This document shows positions 1-8,633 of a stretch of DNA of 64,000 nt, piece by piece. The translations under genes were made by a program, and so were the position numbers. Where the stretch lies: NCBI GenBank assembly GCA_013213745.1, contig JABSQH010000002.1, positions 1 through 64,000 of the forward strand, written 5' to 3'. This DNA is from Ilumatobacteraceae bacterium (lineage in GTDB: Bacteria; Actinomycetota; Acidimicrobiia; Acidimicrobiales; Ilumatobacteraceae). Position 1 is the stretch's first letter; every line of letters starts with the position of its first letter. The notes under the pieces were generated by a model. That model ran no database searches. It worked only from the letters and a program-made list of their open reading frames with translations, and was not told the DNA's origin.

Positions 1-319
1 GGAGTTCGAGGTGGTCGATGAGTTCTCCGACCACTGCGGCGTGCTCGCCAGGCGTGCACCCGTAGCCATCACCGGGATGGACCGACAGACCCAAGCCCGG
101 GTCGTCCATGGCGATACACCCGAACTGGCCGCGCAACGCGGTGATGACGCCCCGGTAGAGGAAGCTCCAGTCGGGGTTGCCGTGGAACATCACGAGCGGC
201 CGGCCGGCGCCCTCGTCGACGTAGTGGATCGGACGGACCGAGCTCTGGAACCACTTCGATTCGAACAGATACAGATCGGCGTCGGGCGTGAAATCGACGA
301 TTCCCTCAGGCCGCTCAAT
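1..319 (-). CDS. Haloalkane dehalogenase-like alpha/beta hydrolase, N-terminal part (runs off window)
   Basis: The frame reads an N-terminal segment of an alpha/beta hydrolase of the haloalkane dehalogenase/epoxide hydrolase type: FTPDADLYLFESKWF, then IHYVDEG, then MFHGNPDWSFLYRG, whose HGNPDW matches the oxyanion-hole motif HGNPTW of dehalogenases. The nucleophile elbow and the rest lie beyond base 1, so the substrate cannot be judged. The homologous start (IERPEGIVDFTP, expected M for the first I) falls on an ATT codon at 317-319; no ATG, GTG or TTG gives a sensible N-terminus. That ATT overlaps, on the other strand, the ATG of the decayed TetR gene, leaving no room for a promoter between them. 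Either the gene starts at ATT or its 5' end was damaged together with the regulator. Confidence 0.65.
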   Translation of the reverse strand, partial: MERPEGIVDFTPDADLYLFESKWFQSSVRPIHYVDEGAGRPLVMFHGNPDWSFLYRGVITALRGQFGCIAMDDPGLGLSVHPGDGYGCTPGEHAAVVGELIDHLEL

Positions 320-880
320 GGCGCACCACCTCTCGCTCGCTCGCCGCCACCAGATCGTCGGGGCGACCACCGTCGGCGTGCTCGAGGACACCACGGGGAT
401 CGACCGCTCGACGTTGTACAAGAGCTTCGGCGGCAAAGACGGCCTCTACGCGAGCGCCGCCGACGCCTACATCGCCATGGCGACCGAGCAGCTGTTCTCG
501 GTGCTGCACGACGGCGACGCCGGGGTCGCCGACATCCTCGCCATCATCGACACGTTGGCCGCGAGCCATCGGGCCGGGCAGCCGCGCGGCTGCGACATCG
601 TCAACGACATCGGCAGCGTCGGGGAGACCGCCCTACCCACCGTTACCTCGACATCCTGCGCACCGGATTTCGGGCCGCGCTCACGCGTGGCGTCGACGCA
701 GGTGAGGTGTCAGCCGAGGTCGTCGACCAGCGCGCCGAGATGCTCACGGCCGCGTTTGTCGGAATCAACCTCACGCACCGCAACACGGCCGACGCCGAGG
801 TCGCCCATCGGCTGATGAGCGGCGTGCGCGCCGAGGTCGCCAGCTGGCCCGGCGACGCCCGGCGCTCGTATCCACCGACG
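318..880 (+). pseudogene. TetR-family regulator, decayed
   Basis: From the ATG at 318 the frame shows a TetR DNA-binding domain with the recognition-helix motif TGIDRSTLYKSFGGKDGLY, followed by an all-helical ligand-binding part (MATEQLFSVLHDGD, GCDIVNDIGS). Two lesions are visible. About 14 residues normally present between GVLED and TGIDRSTLY are missing in frame, removing the first part of the helix-turn-helix. Near 627-640 the reading frame shifts: the C-terminal part (YLDILRTGFRAALTRGVDAGEVS) continues in another frame, which has no stop before the next gene. It probably once controlled the divergent dehalogenase-like gene. A sequencing error could explain the frameshift alone but not the internal deletion. 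Confidence 0.7.
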
Positions 881-883
881 GCG

Positions 884-1810
884 TCAGCCGTCGAGCATGG
901 TTTGTGGCCACGCTCCTGGCTCACCGTTCATGCCGGCGTTGGCCCGTGCCTGTCCGAGAAGTTGCTCGACCACCGGGCCGAGCTGTGTCGGGTCGTCGAT
1001 CGGGTCGGTCGACGGGCCGCGAGCCCAGCCTTCAGCGATCGCCAGCGTCTGTCCCGACGCCTCGAACACGCGGCCGGTCACTCCAGCCGCCTCGTCCGAG
1101 CACAACCAGGTGACGATCGGCGCGATCCAGTGCGGCGACCGGGCGTACTTCTCCTCCTCGGTCTCGGGCGCCGGCCCGAGCCCCTCGGTCATGCGGGTGA
1201 GCGCCACCGGGCCCACGGCGTTGACGGTCACGCCGTAGCGGGCGACCTCGAGGGCGACGATGTTGGTGAATGCGGCGATCCCGGCCTTGGCGGCGCCGTA
1301 GTTCGACTGTCCGGGATTGCCGTAGATCCCCGACACCGACGTGGTGTTGACGATGCGGCCGCTGACCGGCTCGCCAGCCTTCGAGCGTTCGCGCCAGTAG
1401 GCCACGGCCCAGCGAGAGGGTGCGAAGGTGCCCTTGAGGTGGACGTTGATCACCGCGTCCCACTCTTCTTCGGTCATGTTGGCCAGGACGCGGTCGCGCA
1501 GAATGCCGGCGTTGTTGACCACGGCATGGAGGTCGCCGAACGTCTCCACGGCCATGTTGACCATGCGCTGCGCGCCTTCCCAGTCGGCGACGTTGTCGCC
1601 GTTGGCGATCGCCTCGCCGCCCATTCCCTTGATCTCTTCGACCACCTGGTGGGCGGGCGACAGATCGCCGCCGCTGCCATCGACTTCGCCACCGAGGTCG
1701 TTGACGACCACCTTGGCGCCCTGGCGGGCCAAGCTGAGGGCGTGCTCTCGCCCGATCCCCCGGCCGGCGCCGGTCACGATGGCCACACGTCCTTCACACA
1801 GTCCGCTCAT
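884..1810 (-). CDS. SDR dehydrogenase of the multifunctional-enzyme-2 / hydroxyacyl-CoA type
   Basis: A 308-residue classical-type short-chain dehydrogenase. The Rossmann motif TGAGRGIG is at 13-20, NNAG at 99-102, the catalytic Ser near 158-160, and Tyr171-Lys175 (YGAAK). The stretch VVVNDLGG followed by a Gly/Asp-rich loop (DGSGGDLS) is typical of the (3R)-hydroxyacyl-CoA dehydrogenase domain of peroxisomal-type multifunctional enzymes, so a role in beta-oxidation of long or branched acyl-CoAs is likely. The start is chosen for the AAGGAG Shine-Dalgarno a few bases upstream; the frame is open further upstream but unsupported. A close paralogue lies at 30041-30952. Substrate is inferred only from family. 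Confidence 0.88.
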   Translation of the reverse strand: MSGLCEGRVAIVTGAGRGIGREHALSLARQGAKVVVNDLGGEVDGSGGDLSPAHQVVEEIKGMGGEAIANGDNVADWEGAQRMVNMAVETFGDLHAVVNNAGILRDRVLANMTEEEWDAVINVHLKGTFAPSRWAVAYWRERSKAGEPVSGRIVNTTSVSGIYGNPGQSNYGAAKAGIAAFTNIVALEVARYGVTVNAVGPVALTRMTEGLGPAPETEEEKYARSPHWIAPIVTWLCSDEAAGVTGRVFEASGQTLAIAEGWARGPSTDPIDDPTQLGPVVEQLLGQARANAGMNGEPGAWPQTMLDG

Positions 1811-1903
1811 TCGATGGTCTCCTTGCCTGTTCGATCGTTGATGGTTCGCGGCGCCCTGCGACCGCGGCGCCAGGAGCGCCTCGGCGATCGTAGAGTCCCA
1901 GAC

Positions 1904-2704
1904 ATGTGCGACTGCGAGCCGACGTGTCCGACGCCGCGCGTCAGTCGACGTCGCGCGCTCGGTTTGGCGACGGCTGCGGCCGGCGCGGCGGCGCTCGGGT
2001 TCGGCCAGTCGCCGGCCAGTTCGCTCGGCACACCGTCGGTCGAGGTGGCTCCCGGGCTCCGCATCGCCCGCCGATCGGCGTGGGGTCCGGACCTGCCGCC
2101 GCAAGGCGCGATCGGCACCGAGGACGTGCGGTTTCTGCTGGTGCACCACACGTTCTCGCCCAACGACGTCGCCGACGTGCGGGCGCTACTCCGTGCGACG
2201 TACGCGTTCCACACCGGCCCCGAGAAGCGCTGGCCCGACATCGCCTACCACTTCATGATTGCGCCCGACGGCAGCGTCTGGGAGACCCGCGCTGGTGCAC
2301 TCCACGGACCGGTGGTCGCCGACGCCACGGGCGGCAACCAGGGTTTCGCCCAGCTGGTGTGTTTCATCGGCGACTACACGTCGGTAACACCAACACCGGC
2401 GGCCCAGGAGTCGCTCGTTCGCGTGTTGTGGTGGCTCGCCGACCGTTACGACATCGACACCGGCCCCACCGCGACGACGACGTTCGTGTCGCGCGGCTCG
2501 AACAAACTCCCGGCCGGCAGCGCTTCGACCGTCCGCACGATCTCGGGGCATCGAGATTGTACGCTCACCGCCTGCCCCGGCGATGCGGCCTACGCGCTGA
2601 TCCCCCGCTGGCGTTCACTGGTGCACGCCAATCGCTTGCACGCCGCGCCGGATCCAGACGCGCCGTATCGCACAGCCCGACGTCTCGGCGTGCACCTCTC
2701 GTAG
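1904..2704 (+). CDS. Tat-exported N-acetylmuramoyl-L-alanine amidase (PGRP/amidase_2 type)
   Basis: A 266-residue secreted enzyme expected to cut the amide bond between muramic acid and the peptide stem of peptidoglycan. The N-terminus has a twin-arginine signal (SRRRALGL, residues 14-21) and an alanine-rich hydrophobic core. The mature part shows the amidase_2 zinc site: His81/His82 in LLVHHTF, Tyr115 in AYHFMI, then GHRDCTLTACPG (His216, Cys224). The start ATG is supported by TAGAGT at 1891-1896, seven bases upstream (leaderless). The stop codon TAG lies inside the putative -10 of the next gene. Cys-rich residues before the Tat motif (MCDCEPTC) are odd for a signal peptide. Confidence 0.88.
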   Translation: MCDCEPTCPTPRVSRRRALGLATAAAGAAALGFGQSPASSLGTPSVEVAPGLRIARRSAWGPDLPPQGAIGTEDVRFLLVHHTFSPNDVADVRALLRATYAFHTGPEKRWPDIAYHFMIAPDGSVWETRAGALHGPVVADATGGNQGFAQLVCFIGDYTSVTPTPAAQESLVRVLWWLADRYDIDTGPTATTTFVSRGSNKLPAGSASTVRTISGHRDCTLTACPGDAAYALIPRWRSLVHANRLHAAPDPDAPYRTARRLGVHLS

Positions 2705-2707
2705 CCT
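2702..2707 (+). promoter_or_regulatory. Putative -10 hexamer TAGCCT for the flavoenzyme at 2715
   Basis: TAGCCT lies 7 nt before the ATG and shares its first three bases with the stop codon of the upstream amidase gene. It fits the TANNNT-plus-6-to-9 pattern seen at many starts here and implies a leaderless transcript beginning at or next to the start codon. Confidence 0.55.
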
Positions 2708-2714
2708 CTGGACG

Positions 2715-3947
2715 ATGACCGACGAGTCCACCGCCGCGACGACCCTCGTCACCGACGTGCTCGTGATTGGCGGTGGACCCGCTGGTGCAGCTGCGGCGAT
2801 CGAAGTGGCCCGCGGCGGACGCGAAGTCACTGTGATCGACAAGGCGACGTTTCCGCGCGACAAGTGTTGCGGCGACGGGCTCACCACGCTGGCGCTGCGC
2901 GAGCTCGAACATCTCGGGGTCACACCGGCCGCAGTCGAGCGGTGGGTCGATGTCGACGGCGCCGCGATTCGTTCGCCGTCGGGACGTGAGGTCTTCGTGC
3001 CGCTCCCCCGGCGGGGCCGATACGCCGCCGTGGCACCACGCCTCGATCTCGACGCCGCCGTCCTCACTGCGGCCGCACACACCGGCGCCAAGGTGATCGA
3101 CGGGTGTGCGCTGATCGACCTCGAACAGCGCTCCGACCGCGTGGTCGCCACCACATCGCACGGGCCGATCGAAGCGCGCTACGTCGTCGCCGCCGACGGC
3201 ATGTGGAGCCGCGTCCGCAAGGTGCTCGGCCTCGGGCCCGAGCGCTACCTCGGCGAGTGGCATGGAATTCGCCAGTACGTACGGGAGGTGACCGGACCGG
3301 CGGCGAAGCGGCTCTACGTGTGGTTCGAGCCAGACCTTCTGCCGGGTTATGCGTGGTCGTTTCCCCTGCCTGACGGCCGCGCCAACGTCGGCTTCGGCGT
3401 GCGCCGCGACGGCACGCACCCGACCGGTCAGATGGGCGACCTCTGGCGCGACCTGCTGCAGCGACCGCACGTCGTCGATGCCCTCGGCCCCGACGCCGAG
3501 CTGGAAGATCGCCACACTGCGTGGCCGATCCCGGCGCGCATCGACGAAGCAGTGCTCGCCGACGGACGAGTGCTGTTCACCGGCGACGCCGCGATGGCGA
3601 CCGACGTGCTCACCGGCGAAGGCATTGGTCAAGCGCTCCTCACCGGCCGGCTGGCGGCCGAGGCCATCCTCGCCGCCGGGGCGCTCGCGCCCAACGAGGC
3701 CACGAGCCAGTATTCGGCGTCCGTGGGCCACCATCTCCGGGCCGACCACAAGATGTCGGCTGCGCTCGGCGACATCCTTGCGCACGAACGGGGCGCCCGC
3801 GGGGCGATTCGCGTCGTGGAGGCGAGCGGCAACTGGGGACGGCAGAACTTCGCCCGCTGGATGTTCGAAGACGAGCCGCGGGCCGTGTTGCTCACGCCGT
3901 CACGGTGGCACCGCCGACTGCTCGCGCGGCCGGGCGCCTACACCTGA
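2715..3947 (+). CDS. Geranylgeranyl reductase family FAD-dependent oxidoreductase
   Basis: A 410-residue flavoprotein of the geranylgeranyl-reductase/halogenase-like group. The FAD-binding GGGPAG is near residues 19-24, the PRDKCCGDGL motif near 47-56 is diagnostic of the family, and GDAAMATDVLTGEGIGQAL near 290-310 is the second FAD-contact motif. Family members reduce isoprenoid double bonds (menaquinone side chains, lipids) or oxidise ring substrates; the substrate here cannot be told. It has no membrane segment. The leaderless-type TAGCCT sits 7 nt before the ATG. Its 3' end overlaps the convergent hypothetical gene by about 10 bp. Confidence 0.85.
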   Translation: MTDESTAATTLVTDVLVIGGGPAGAAAAIEVARGGREVTVIDKATFPRDKCCGDGLTTLALRELEHLGVTPAAVERWVDVDGAAIRSPSGREVFVPLPRRGRYAAVAPRLDLDAAVLTAAAHTGAKVIDGCALIDLEQRSDRVVATTSHGPIEARYVVAADGMWSRVRKVLGLGPERYLGEWHGIRQYVREVTGPAAKRLYVWFEPDLLPGYAWSFPLPDGRANVGFGVRRDGTHPTGQMGDLWRDLLQRPHVVDALGPDAELEDRHTAWPIPARIDEAVLADGRVLFTGDAAMATDVLTGEGIGQALLTGRLAAEAILAAGALAPNEATSQYSASVGHHLRADHKMSAALGDILAHERGARGAIRVVEASGNWGRQNFARWMFEDEPRAVLLTPSRWHRRLLARPGAYT

Positions 3948-4369
3948 GCGTCGTTGGTCGGACCGAGGTCATCGCCAGGCGGCGGAGGCGGTGCCCACAC
4001 ATCGACGTCGCCGACGGTGACGTCGATCCCGTCTTCGTCGATGTCGCCCGGATCACCAGACGCTTCGGACACATCTACGACGGCCTCGTCCTTCGGCGGA
4101 CCCTCGTAGATGTCGCGCAGTCCGAGCATTGCGCCAGCGGCGGCAGCACCGAGGGCACCGCCCTTGCGCCGACCGGCCTCGATCGACGAGAGACGCCGCT
4201 GGGCAGCCCGTTCTTCGTGCTCGATGCGGAGGACGCGCGCCGGGTCGGGGTCGACTCCGGTGATGTCGGCGAGTTCGTCGGCCGAGGCGCCGCTGGCCGG
4301 ATCGTCGTCGGCCAGTGACTCGTCGCCGTGGTCGTCACGCGGGGGATCGATGTCGCTGGCCGCCGACAT
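3938..4369 (-). CDS. Hypothetical acidic protein
   Basis: I do not recognise this 143-residue protein. It is very acidic at both ends, with a short basic, Gly/Ala-rich centre (RRKGGALGAAAAGAMLGLRDIYEGPPKDEA) that could be a short amphipathic or membrane-touching helix, and a C-terminal proline run (PPPPPG). The start is supported by TAGCCT at 4376-4381 on this strand, 6 nt before the ATG and overlapping the end of the YeiH-type gene. It runs convergent to, and slightly overlaps, the flavoenzyme gene. Codon use looks like a real gene: high third-position GC and no rare codons. Confidence 0.6.
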   Translation of the reverse strand: MSAASDIDPPRDDHGDESLADDDPASGASADELADITGVDPDPARVLRIEHEERAAQRRLSSIEAGRRKGGALGAAAAGAMLGLRDIYEGPPKDEAVVDVSEASGDPGDIDEDGIDVTVGDVDVWAPPPPPGDDLGPTNDAQV

Positions 4370-4373
4370 GGTG

Positions 4374-5444
4374 TCAGGCTACGACGTAGGCGGCGATCAT
4401 CGCCGCTCCTGATACGAGAACCCACGACACGACGCCCAACACCAGCGGGCGACCGCCCAGTCGCCGGAGCCGTGCGAAACGAACCCCGGCGCCGAGGCCG
4501 AACATGCCGGCGGTCAACAGGATCTCCTCGAGGTCCTTCGCCGCGCCCAGCGCGTCGTCGGAGAGCCATCCGGTCGCCCGCAGCGCAATCGCCCCGAGGA
4601 ACAGCACGACGAACAACGGCACGAGGGGGACATTGGGTGCAGCGTCGTTTGCGCCGTCGACGGCAGGGTCGTCAGCGCTCGTACCGGCGAGGCGGCGCCG
4701 CCGTGCGTAGCCCACGCCGAACACCATCGGCGCGAGCAACACGACGCGGGTCAGCTTGACCAGCGTGGCCGTCGCCAAGGCCGTGGCCCCGAACGCCGAT
4801 GCCGTCGCCGTGACCTGCCCGACGTCGTGTACCCCGGCGCCCACCCACGTGCCGAACAGCTCGTCGGACATCCCGAGGGCGCGCCCGACGAGCGGAAAAA
4901 CGAAGATCGACATCGTGCCGCACAGCGTGACCAGCCCGATCGCGTAGGCCGTCTCCTCTTCGTCGGCATCGGTCAACGGCTCCATCGCCGCGACCGCCGA
5001 TGCTCCACAAATCGAGTAGCCAGTGGCCAACAGCAGTCCGAGCGGTTGGGATACGCCCATCGCACGCGCCAAGGCCTGCACGCCGAAGAATGTGGCCAGC
5101 ACGACGATGACCACCGCAACCGCACCCTCGATGCCGAGCGCGCGCACCTCGTCCATTGACAGTCGGAGACCGAGGAGCACGATGCCGGCGCGCAGCAGTC
5201 GCTTCGACGCGAACGTGATCCCGGCGTCGAACGTCGGCCGTAAGACGCCCGCGTTGGCGGCGATCGCACCGAGGACGACGCCGACGACGAGCGTGGAGAC
5301 ATCGACCACCGCGGTGACGGCAAAGGCGATCGCAACACCGACGACCACCACGCCGAGGCCCGGCAACGCTCGTCGGAACTCCTGCACGGTCGGCCATCCT
5401 GACAGCCCACGACGCACCGGACCGCGATCGAGTCGGCGACCCAT
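4374..5444 (-). CDS. YeiH-family (UPF0324) integral membrane protein, putative sulfate/anion exporter
   Basis: A 356-residue polytopic membrane protein with about ten hydrophobic segments. Landmarks of the UPF0324/YeiH family are the AGIVLLGLRLS segment near residue 85, GYSICGASAVAA near 145, and TWVGAGVHDVGQVTATA near 205. Members have been annotated as putative sulfate exporters, but direct evidence is thin. The chosen start (MGRRLDRG) drops a poorly supported 14-residue extension. It is divergent from the MoxR operon with about 75 bp between the starts and is followed closely by the small acidic protein, which has its own likely promoter. Confidence 0.85.
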   Translation of the reverse strand: MGRRLDRGPVRRGLSGWPTVQEFRRALPGLGVVVVGVAIAFAVTAVVDVSTLVVGVVLGAIAANAGVLRPTFDAGITFASKRLLRAGIVLLGLRLSMDEVRALGIEGAVAVVIVVLATFFGVQALARAMGVSQPLGLLLATGYSICGASAVAAMEPLTDADEEETAYAIGLVTLCGTMSIFVFPLVGRALGMSDELFGTWVGAGVHDVGQVTATASAFGATALATATLVKLTRVVLLAPMVFGVGYARRRRLAGTSADDPAVDGANDAAPNVPLVPLFVVLFLGAIALRATGWLSDDALGAAKDLEEILLTAGMFGLGAGVRFARLRRLGGRPLVLGVVSWVLVSGAAMIAAYVVA

Positions 5445-5504
5445 CGGCGAGCGGCTCGGAGGTAAGGATTTCTGGCACGACAGCACATGCCCGTTGGCGC
5501 CCGG

Positions 5505-5510
5505 TACCGT
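5505..5510 (+). promoter_or_regulatory. Putative -10 hexamer TACCGT for the MoxR operon
   Basis: TACCGT lies 9 nt before the ATG at 5520 in the short divergent region between the YeiH-type gene and the MoxR operon. It decides in favour of this ATG over an in-frame ATG 33 nt upstream, which would lie before the hexamer. Confidence 0.5.
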
Positions 5511-5519
5511 CGATTATTG

Positions 5520-6575
5520 ATGTCTGACGCCGACCAGAACCCGATCACGACGGCGCCGCAACAAGCCGTTGCGGCGATGGACGACCAGGCCACCGCCGAG
5601 ACCTTCGAGAAGATCTTCTTCGAACTCCGCAAGGTCATCGTCGGCCAGACGCGGCTGCTCGAACGCCTGCTCGTCGGCGTGTTGTGTCGCGGCCACTGCC
5701 TCCTCGAATCCGTGCCCGGCCTGGCCAAGACGCTCGCCGCTGAGACCCTCGCCGACGTTGTCGGCGGCTCGTTCGCACGCATCCAGTTCACGCCCGACCT
5801 GTTGCCCTCCGACATCGTCGGCACGCGCATCTACCGCGGGAGCAGCGAGACCTTCGATGTCGAGTTCGGGCCGGTATTCGTCAACTTCTTGCTCACCGAC
5901 GAGATCAACCGAGCCCCCGCCAAGGTCCAGTCGGCACTGCTCGAGGTGATGGCCGAACAACAGGTGACGATCGGTGGGGTCACCCACCCGGTGCCGAAGC
6001 CGTTCTTCGTCGTCGCCACCCAGAACCCGATCGAGAGCGAGGGGGTCTACCAGCTGCCCGACGCGCAGCGCGACCGTTTCATGATGAAGATCGTCCTCGA
6101 TCACCCGACTGCGGATGAGGAGATGACGATCATCGATCGGATGAGCGTGTCACCTCCCGTCCCCCAACAGGTGATCTCCCTCGACGAGTTGATCGCACTG
6201 CAGCAACGAGCCGACCAGGTATTCGTCGATCGTTCGGTGTCGCAGTACGCGATCGACCTCGTGCAGTGCACCCGATATCCCGACCGGTTCAATCTCGGCG
6301 ACCTGCTGACGGTGATCGGCCTCGGCGCCAGCCCGCGCGCTTCACTCAACCTGGTCAAGGGGGCGCGGGCGATGGCCATGTTGCGCGGCCGCACCTACGC
6401 CACACCGCAGGACGTGTTCGACATTGCTCCAGAGGTGCTGCGGCACCGTCTGCTGCTGACCTACGACGCGCTCGCCCGAGACATCACCCCCGACGACGTG
6501 ATCCAGCGCATCCTCGCCACCGTGCCCGCCGCCTGGGTATCCCCGAAACCGAACGACTCCTTCGAGCGGAGCTGA
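5520..6575 (+). CDS. MoxR-family AAA+ ATPase
   Basis: A 351-residue MoxR ATPase, a chaperone-like AAA+ protein that usually works with VWA-domain partners. The P-loop is at about 64-71 (SVPGLAKT), Walker B and the MoxR signature are in FLLTDEINRAP near 120, sensor 1 in ATQNPIE near 170, and the arginine-finger region is AQRDRF. The first P-loop glycine, almost always Gly in this family (GVPGLAKT), is Ser here. It is the first gene of a tight operon with DUF58 (1 bp gap) and VWA (4 bp overlap) genes, the classic MoxR arrangement thought to assemble or activate cofactor-containing or envelope complexes. Confidence 0.92.
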   Translation: MSDADQNPITTAPQQAVAAMDDQATAETFEKIFFELRKVIVGQTRLLERLLVGVLCRGHCLLESVPGLAKTLAAETLADVVGGSFARIQFTPDLLPSDIVGTRIYRGSSETFDVEFGPVFVNFLLTDEINRAPAKVQSALLEVMAEQQVTIGGVTHPVPKPFFVVATQNPIESEGVYQLPDAQRDRFMMKIVLDHPTADEEMTIIDRMSVSPPVPQQVISLDELIALQQRADQVFVDRSVSQYAIDLVQCTRYPDRFNLGDLLTVIGLGASPRASLNLVKGARAMAMLRGRTYATPQDVFDIAPEVLRHRLLLTYDALARDITPDDVIQRILATVPAAWVSPKPNDSFERS

Positions 6576-6576
6576 C

Positions 6577-7560
6577 GTGGACCAGCTCGGTCCGCGCAGC
6601 GTGCCCCCCGCACACGGCGCACCGACCGCCACCAATGATGCACACTGGGCGCAGGGCCCGCCGACGGCCACCGTCGCCGAGCTGCTGCGCTCACTCGAGC
6701 TGACGATCCTCGGCCGGCTCGACGGCGTGCTCCACGGCAACTACCAGGGGCTCACTCCAGGTCACGGCTCCGAGCCCGGCGAGTCGCGCCCGTATCAGCC
6801 CGGCGACGACGTCCGGCGCATCGACTGGAACGTGACGGCGCGCACGAACGAGACCTACATCCGCGAGCAGATCGCCGATCGTGACCTCACGGCCTGGCTC
6901 GTCGTCGACGGCTCGGCGGCGATGCGTTTCGGCACGGTTGCCGACAACAAGTCGAACGTTGCGCTGGCCGCAGCTGCGTGCATCGGTTTTCTGACCGCCC
7001 GCAACCAGAACCGACTCGGCGCAGTGCTCGTCGCCGGTCCAGAAGTGCACGTCGTGCCGCCGCGCAGCGGAGCCAACCAGGTCCGGGCGATCTTGTCGAC
7101 CATCGCCGCTGCACCTGACACCGAAGGACGCGGGAGATCCGATCTAGCCGGCGCGCTCGATCGGGTCGGCGCTCTTGCCAAGCGCCGCGGATTCATCTCG
7201 GTGATCGCCGACTTCGATGGAGCCGACTGGAGCGACGCTCTTGCCCGTCTTGCGTTGCGCCACGATCTCTTGGCGATCACCGTCCGCGACCCGCGGGAGG
7301 CCGACGTCCCGCCCGTCGGGCTGGTCGAGTTCGTCGACCCGGCCTCTGGCACTGCACGCGAGGTCAACGTGACTCCGACCGTGCAGCGCAAGTTCGCTGC
7401 CGCGGCCGCCGAGCGCAGCGCGGCCCGTCGGGCGGAGATCGGCCGCGCGGGCGCCGAACTGATCGAACTGACGACCGACGGCGACTGGCTACGTGAGATC
7501 GTCCAGCACACACAACGCAAGCGGGCCCAAGCCGTGCGCGGCGGAGTGTTGCGCCGATGA
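6577..7560 (+). CDS. DUF58 domain protein of a MoxR system
   Basis: A 327-residue cytoplasmic protein with the DUF58 core: GDDVRRIDWNVTAR near residues 80-93, followed by YIREQ and a degenerate VWA-like fold (VVDGSAAMRFG). Members are obligate neighbours of MoxR ATPases and are thought to be their binding partners. The start is GTG, one base after the MoxR stop. The last codons overlap the start of the VWA gene (ATGA), which indicates translational coupling. The membrane-proximal N-terminal segments of longer DUF58 proteins are absent, so this is the short soluble type. Confidence 0.88.
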   Translation: MDQLGPRSVPPAHGAPTATNDAHWAQGPPTATVAELLRSLELTILGRLDGVLHGNYQGLTPGHGSEPGESRPYQPGDDVRRIDWNVTARTNETYIREQIADRDLTAWLVVDGSAAMRFGTVADNKSNVALAAAACIGFLTARNQNRLGAVLVAGPEVHVVPPRSGANQVRAILSTIAAAPDTEGRGRSDLAGALDRVGALAKRRGFISVIADFDGADWSDALARLALRHDLLAITVRDPREADVPPVGLVEFVDPASGTAREVNVTPTVQRKFAAAAAERSAARRAEIGRAGAELIELTTDGDWLREIVQHTQRKRAQAVRGGVLRR

Positions 7561-8600
7561 CGACGACCGACTTCCTCGATCCGGGTCGACTGTGGCTGCT
7601 GCTGGTACCCCTCGGACTCGTCGTGTTGTACGTCGTGGTGCTGCGCTGGCGCGGACGCGCCGCGGTGCGGTTCACGCAGGTCGAGCTGCTCGACGAGGTC
7701 GCCCCGCAGCGACCGAAGTGGCGACGCCATGTGGTGGCCGGGCTCCAACTCCTCGGCTTGGCGGCAGCAGTGGTCGCCGTCGCCCGTCCGGTCGATCGTG
7801 ACATCGAGCGCACCACCACCGAGGGGCGCATCCTGGTGTTGTTCGACGTGTCGTTGTCGATGGACGCCAGCGATGTCGATCCCAACCGCTTCATCGCTGC
7901 ACAAGACGCTGCCCGCACGTTCGTCGACGAGGTCGACCAAGGAGTGGAAGTCGGACTCGTGTCGTTCTCCGGGGCGGTGGGAGTCGAGGTCGACCCGACG
8001 CTCAATCGCACCACGATGATCAACGGCATCGACAACCTCGAATTGGCCGAGTCAACAGCGATCGGCGACGCCCTCGCTGCAGGGACCCGACTGCTGGTGA
8101 ACGCAGCCGAGCCGACGGACGGTTCCACCGAGACCTCGAGCGACGGCTCGAGCGATGACACCGACGGCGAGACAGCCGAAGACGACGGCCCGCCCCCGGG
8201 TGTGATGGTGCTCCTCACAGATGGTGAGACCACCGTCGGCCGTCCGACCGCCGAAGGCGCCGCCGAGGCCGCCGCCGCCGGCATCCCCGTGTACACCATC
8301 GCCTTCGGTACCGAGTTCGGCACGATCGTCGACCCCGAGTCGGGGGAAATCGTGCCCGTCCCCGTGCGACCGGCCGAGCTGGAGGGCATCGCCGAGACCA
8401 CTGGCGGGCAAGCCTTCGTTGCCGAGACGGGTGATGAGCTGGCCGACGCGTACGACCAGATCCAGGAGTCGCTCGGCGAGACCTTGGGCGACGAGATCGA
8501 GATCGTCACCGAGCTCACCTGGCGGTGGGCCCTCGTTGCGTTCTTCCTGCTCGCCGCCGCCTGGGCGCTCAGCCTGTGGTGGCTGCGCGGCATGGTCTGA
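7557..8600 (+). CDS. VWA-domain membrane protein (BatA-like) of the MoxR operon
   Basis: A 347-residue protein with a transmembrane helix at about 10-27, another near 55-75, a VWA domain, and a C-terminal helix (WALVAFFLLAAAWALSLWW). The MIDAS metal site is intact: DVSLSMDASD (DxSxS) near 95, and a later LTDGETT for the fourth ligand. A Thr/Ser/Asp/Glu-rich insert (SDGSSDDTDGETAEDDG) interrupts the domain near 190-210. The topology matches Bacteroides aerotolerance BatA. No second VWA, TPR or BatD-type gene follows on this strand, so the operon is minimal. Confidence 0.9.
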   Translation: MTTTDFLDPGRLWLLLVPLGLVVLYVVVLRWRGRAAVRFTQVELLDEVAPQRPKWRRHVVAGLQLLGLAAAVVAVARPVDRDIERTTTEGRILVLFDVSLSMDASDVDPNRFIAAQDAARTFVDEVDQGVEVGLVSFSGAVGVEVDPTLNRTTMINGIDNLELAESTAIGDALAAGTRLLVNAAEPTDGSTETSSDGSSDDTDGETAEDDGPPPGVMVLLTDGETTVGRPTAEGAAEAAAAGIPVYTIAFGTEFGTIVDPESGEIVPVPVRPAELEGIAETTGGQAFVAETGDELADAYDQIQESLGETLGDEIEIVTELTWRWALVAFFLLAAAWALSLWWLRGMV

Positions 8601-8633
8601 CGGGTCCGAGCGGCGGTTGATCTGTGGTCGCGG

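Noticed and set aside
11-2704. A single uninterrupted plus-strand frame across the first 2.7 kb
   Set aside because: It joins a TetR fragment, antisense of the SDR and the amidase by chance lack of stops; only the part from 1904 is a gene.
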